From Sycobia sp. Sy_11 (lineage: Eukaryota > Arthropoda > Insecta > Hymenoptera > Epichrysomallidae), in contig JACCIC010000019.1 of the NCBI GenBank assembly GCA_018907035.1, positions 3,613,001 through 3,677,000 on the forward strand: DNA of 64,000 nt, read 5' to 3'. Numbering within the stretch: position 1 is the stretch's first letter; each line of letters opens with the position of its first letter. This document shows, one piece after another, positions 60,741 to 64,000 of the stretch. The notes under the pieces were generated by a model. The model made no database searches and had not been told where the DNA came from. It worked only from the letters and a program-made list of their open reading frames with translations. The translations under genes and the position numbers were made by a program.

Positions 60741-61338
60741 TTAACTTCTCAGCGCTAATTAATTGATATCGAACGGCGTCAATGCTCACCAGCCAATCAC
60801 GGCGACGTCATCAGGCGTCAGACGGCGATTTTCAAGCATTTTCGGTCAAGAACGGAAGGACACCGACGAACGACGCAGTCTTTTTATTTCAGAGAAATCA
60901 ATTTTCACAGCGCCGCCGGTCCTCTTCTCGCTATTCGTTCTCACGAGTATTGCGCGCCTGCAACGCTGAGACGTTACTTCTACCGCGCACTGCGCAATAA
61001 TTGGTACAACTGCCTGTCTAACTTGGCCGCGTGATTTAAACTAAAACCTCGCTTAGCGTAGAATAATTTATAGAGAAAAAAGAACTTTAAATGTGTAAAT
61101 AGCTAGAAAAAAATATAAATTGTACGAAGTACATATTTGCCTGCCGGGACATTCTTTACAATTTTTTTTTAAACCCCTCTCAATTCCGCGTGGAGAGCGG
61201 CAATCTTTCCCCCGTCGCCGAATCCCAGAAAGATGAACTCCGGTCGCGGGGCTCGACGAAAGCGCAAAATAAAACGCCCCCTCGCTTTCACGCTCCCCGG
61301 AGGCTCCTTCGCGATCGTTCCTCGAGGCGGAGAGATGC
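60741..61338. other. CpG-rich block with CCAAT and CRE-like motifs
   Basis: A CCAATCA at 60793-60799 lies 7 bp from GACGTCAT, close to the CREB/ATF site, in CpG-rich DNA. Promoters often carry this pair, but no linked gene or initiator is visible. Two overlapping short plus frames are unassigned. Confidence 0.3.
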
Positions 61339-61345
61339 CTCTCTT

Positions 61346-61400
<55 letters not shown>
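61339..61400 (+). repeat. Compound (CT)n(TA)n microsatellite
   Basis: A CT run of about 24 bp passes directly into a 39-bp TA run, the same order as at 41893-41996. Confidence 0.97.
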
Positions 61401-61402
<2 letters not shown>

Positions 61403-62080
61403 GAGGGTGGAGCGACGATGCGCGTATTATATAGCCACAGGGGACCGCTCGATGGATCATCTTCGAGCGAGGGTTGAAATCTACCACCCGTCTCACCCCC
61501 CTCCCCCATCGGGTGGGATCGTTTACAATACTTCTCCCCGGCGCGAGGGAACCGCAATCCTTTCGAATCGATGCCTCACCCCCCTCCCACCGCCCCTCCC
61601 AGCCTGCCTCCCCCTGCTTTGTGAAAGATAAGCGCTCACCTCCGCCGCATCCCACCTCGCCCGCGTAAATCTCTCATCCCGCGAGGCGAATGCGGGAGAA
61701 GAATGAAGAGAGCGATGCGGACCGGCTCTTTTCTCCCCGTCTCGCTCCCTTCGCGGATCGATGATTAATGACGCGAAGACAGACAAAGCGACAGTTCCGA
61801 CATCGCAGTAATATATATATATATATATATATATATAGGGATGGAGCGACGTGAGCCACGGTTTATCGGGGCAGGTGGAGGGGGAAGGGGAGTCGCAGAC
61901 GCCTCACCGATCTTTCGGAGATGACGGATCGAGCCTATACGGTCGATGAACCTCGAACGGGGGGGAGAGGGGTATAAGTCGATGGGCTACTCGGGAGTTG
62001 TTTTAGAGTAATGAGCCAGGGGTCTATTTGTCGAAGGGTTCTTGAACTCACAACCTGCGCGACGTGAACATTGCGTCAGT
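61401..62080. other. CpG-rich block with C-rich and G-rich runs
   Basis: GC-rich DNA with C runs (61495-61506, 61577-61615) and G runs (61873-61891, 61959-61970). The 195-codon minus frame (61068-61655) contains Tyr-Ile and Arg-Glu repeats from the compound microsatellite. Not recognised. Confidence 0.5.
61810..61837. repeat. (TA)n microsatellite, 28 bp
   Basis: The shortest of the clear TA tracts. Confidence 0.95.
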
Positions 62081-62850
62081 TATTCTGTATACTTTGCACC
62101 TATACTATATTTATTTCGTTGCTGAGCATACTCGTGAAAATAACATATTCTTTATGTCGGACGGTCGGTCTATATTTTTGGCCTGTTTGAGAACGATCTT
62201 AATTAATCACACTTGATCGGATCGTTATGGTATTTCGTCTTGCGACCTGGATAAAGAGCCTGAAAAATTATCACATGAAAGATTGAATTGTAACGACAGT
62301 TCGCTTTTCTCATACGTCCCTTTGCGAACTATTGTTTGCCCCACAATCGGAGTATCTCAAGTGTATAGCATTGATTTTAATGAAATGAATTCGCTGTTAT
62401 TCGTTATATCTGATATTTTGATTCTAAAGCCCCAAAACTTATGCTGGTATTTGATTTCTATACGACTACACATCGTGCCAATTGTATTATAAATGCGTGA
62501 ATCCATTTGTCCATATTTCGAATGCAGTCAAATTTAATAAATAAAGGAATTGATAAATGATAAGATGCTTAGATGAAAATGTGATTCTTACACTGCAATT
62601 ATCGTATTGTAAACTTGAATAATTTATATACTACATTGATACTTCATTGGTACAATACGGAAAATGAATACAACATTTATTAAATAAAAAGCTCAGTTCG
62701 TAAATAATAGCACCGATTATAAAAAAAAATAATTTTATCTTAAAAATTAGTTGTTCAACGAATCTTCTCTTTCAATTTATTGTCCTCATCTCGCCACAAT
62801 GCGTTTCATTCGATTTTTCCTTTTCTTTTTTTTTTCTTTTTTTTATTTGC
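62081..62850. other. AT-rich non-coding stretch
   Basis: Unique AT-rich sequence with T runs near 62815-62845. No gene signal is seen. Confidence 0.6.
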
Positions 62851-63360
62851 TCAAGCTACTCTCCAAGTTTTCTTTCGCAAGAGCATTTAGGAGCTCGGCC
62901 AATTTTCCATTCATCCCCCCTCCCGTCGATTCCAATCGGGCTTTGTTTCTCCTGCGGCAGACTCTACGGATCTGCGGATACGGTCGCAGAGGACAGGAGC
63001 GCGCCAAATCGCGCGAACGCGGCACGCAATCGAGGAGCCGGCTCCAACGACGCTCCGCGAGCGGCGCCTCACGGCCAGGCGCCGAGTGCCGATCGTCAGA
63101 GCCAGGATTCGCTTCCGCGGCGAATTATTTATTTTCACGGTGTACAGATTGCCCGGACGAATGGGGTTTGTTGGCCGTCTCGCCCGATCATTCGGAACGT
63201 TGATAGGACGAGCTCGGCAGCGCAGAATTTTCCCGGATTTCAGAGGGAGCTCGATCTGGACCTCGGCCACGTCGCGTGTTTCGCCGCGTTACAGAGCACT
63301 GCTTATACCGTTCGAGAGCACTCGTCAGCTATAGAAAATCCACATCTCAGGCCGCTCTCA
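62851..63360. other. CpG-rich block
   Basis: GC-rich unique sequence with opposed frames of 150 (plus, 62751-63203) and 119 codons (minus, 62911-63270). The plus frame starts in a Phe run from T-rich DNA and turns Arg/Ser-rich. Neither is recognised. Confidence 0.5.
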
Positions 63361-64000
63361 ATAACTTATAGCACTCGGTTAAGGACTTGTTTTCTCTTAA
63401 CTCACTGAGAAATTTAACATAAATATTGCAAAGACAAACGGTTTTCGGTATTGCGATAGCGGATGATTCTGCCTATTCAACGCTGCATTTGATAATTCTT
63501 ATACCTGCCTGCTATTTTTGTTTCATGACTGAAATTTGCATAGTTGCAATGATGTAACGTAACGAGAAATCATTCGAATATACGTCCATCAATTGCTAGT
63601 CTCCTATCGTTGGCAAATTACGTATAATATAAAAACTCTTAACAATGTAATAAAGATTATCTACCAATTATCTATTGGTATGCCAAGAGCACAGGCAAAT
63701 CAATTTTATTAAAATCCTAGATTCTGAATTGGTATTCTTTACTTTCATAATACTAGTTGATTTAGATGCAGTCGAGAAATCTGCACCTTCACTTCAAAGG
63801 TTCATGTTCATTTGACATAGAATCAGTAAATTATTGAATTTCCACTTGAAAACCATCATCCCTTATATTGATCGGCGTTCGACCCGACCCCTATACATAC
63901 AGTTCGAGCGAGTCCTCGAATGTAATTTTACCAAACCAAGAGCTAATTACCCATGATTAAAGAAAGAAACAAAAGAAAAAAGAAGAAGAATCCGCCGTCA
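63361..64000. other. AT-rich stretch to window end
   Basis: Unique AT-rich sequence ending in a purine-rich run at about 63960-63990. Nothing else is seen. Confidence 0.6.

Noticed and set aside
61068..61655. 195-codon minus frame
   Set aside because: It crosses a compound CT/TA microsatellite, producing Tyr-Ile and Arg-Glu repeats, and has no domain.

Overview
This window looks like nuclear DNA of an insect, most likely a hymenopteran and plausibly an ant. Three things point that way. CpG-rich, GC-rich blocks of about 0.3-1.7 kb alternate sharply with AT-rich blocks. Dinucleotide microsatellites are very dense: about 25 (TA)n tracts and about 16 (CT)n/(GA)n tracts. There is no bacterial gene packing, no operon structure and no ribosome-binding pattern. 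The species assignment is inference.

I recognise no protein-coding gene, rRNA, tRNA, known microRNA or complete autonomous transposon in the 64 kb. The longest open frames (296, 213, 196 and 195 codons) are almost all in GC-rich or microsatellite DNA, where stop codons are rare. They translate to Ser/Leu, Arg/Glu, Ile/Tyr or Lys runs, often in several overlapping frames on both strands. A few frames in ordinary-composition DNA (30986-31375, 46986-47829, 55669-56001, 56880-57374) are recorded as unassigned, with low confidence. The window is best read as an intergenic gene desert or the inside of very long introns.

Layout. 1-9 kb: two copies of a dispersed repeat (family A) in AT-rich DNA, a strong (TG)n(CG)n tract, and CpG-rich blocks at 1-540, 4560-5470, 6340-7190 and 8270-9080. 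9-20.7 kb: a cluster of four (TA)n tracts near 12 kb, a long plain AT-rich stretch (13-15.6 kb), a second (TA)n cluster at 17.5-18.5 kb and a third family A copy at 18.7 kb. 20.7-31.5 kb: several CpG-rich blocks with (CT)n/(GA)n, a GC hairpin, a possible tRNA-like fragment and a 25-bp palindrome. 31.5-41 kb: more mosaic, with a MITE-like inverted-repeat element at 34.15-34.39 kb and a G-quadruplex motif at 36.9 kb. 41-52 kb: compound (CT)n(TA)n, (GTC)n and (GT)n tracts, and a non-repetitive block at 46.5 kb that looks like regulatory DNA. 52-64 kb: CpG-rich blocks, palindromes (54.7 and 55.2 kb), a pure A34 run at 59.7 kb and further microsatellites.

No genes can be shown to work together here. 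The most informative content is the repeat landscape: family A, the MITE-like element, the similar lengths of the (TA)n tracts, the strand bias of the (CT)n tracts, and several perfect palindromes.
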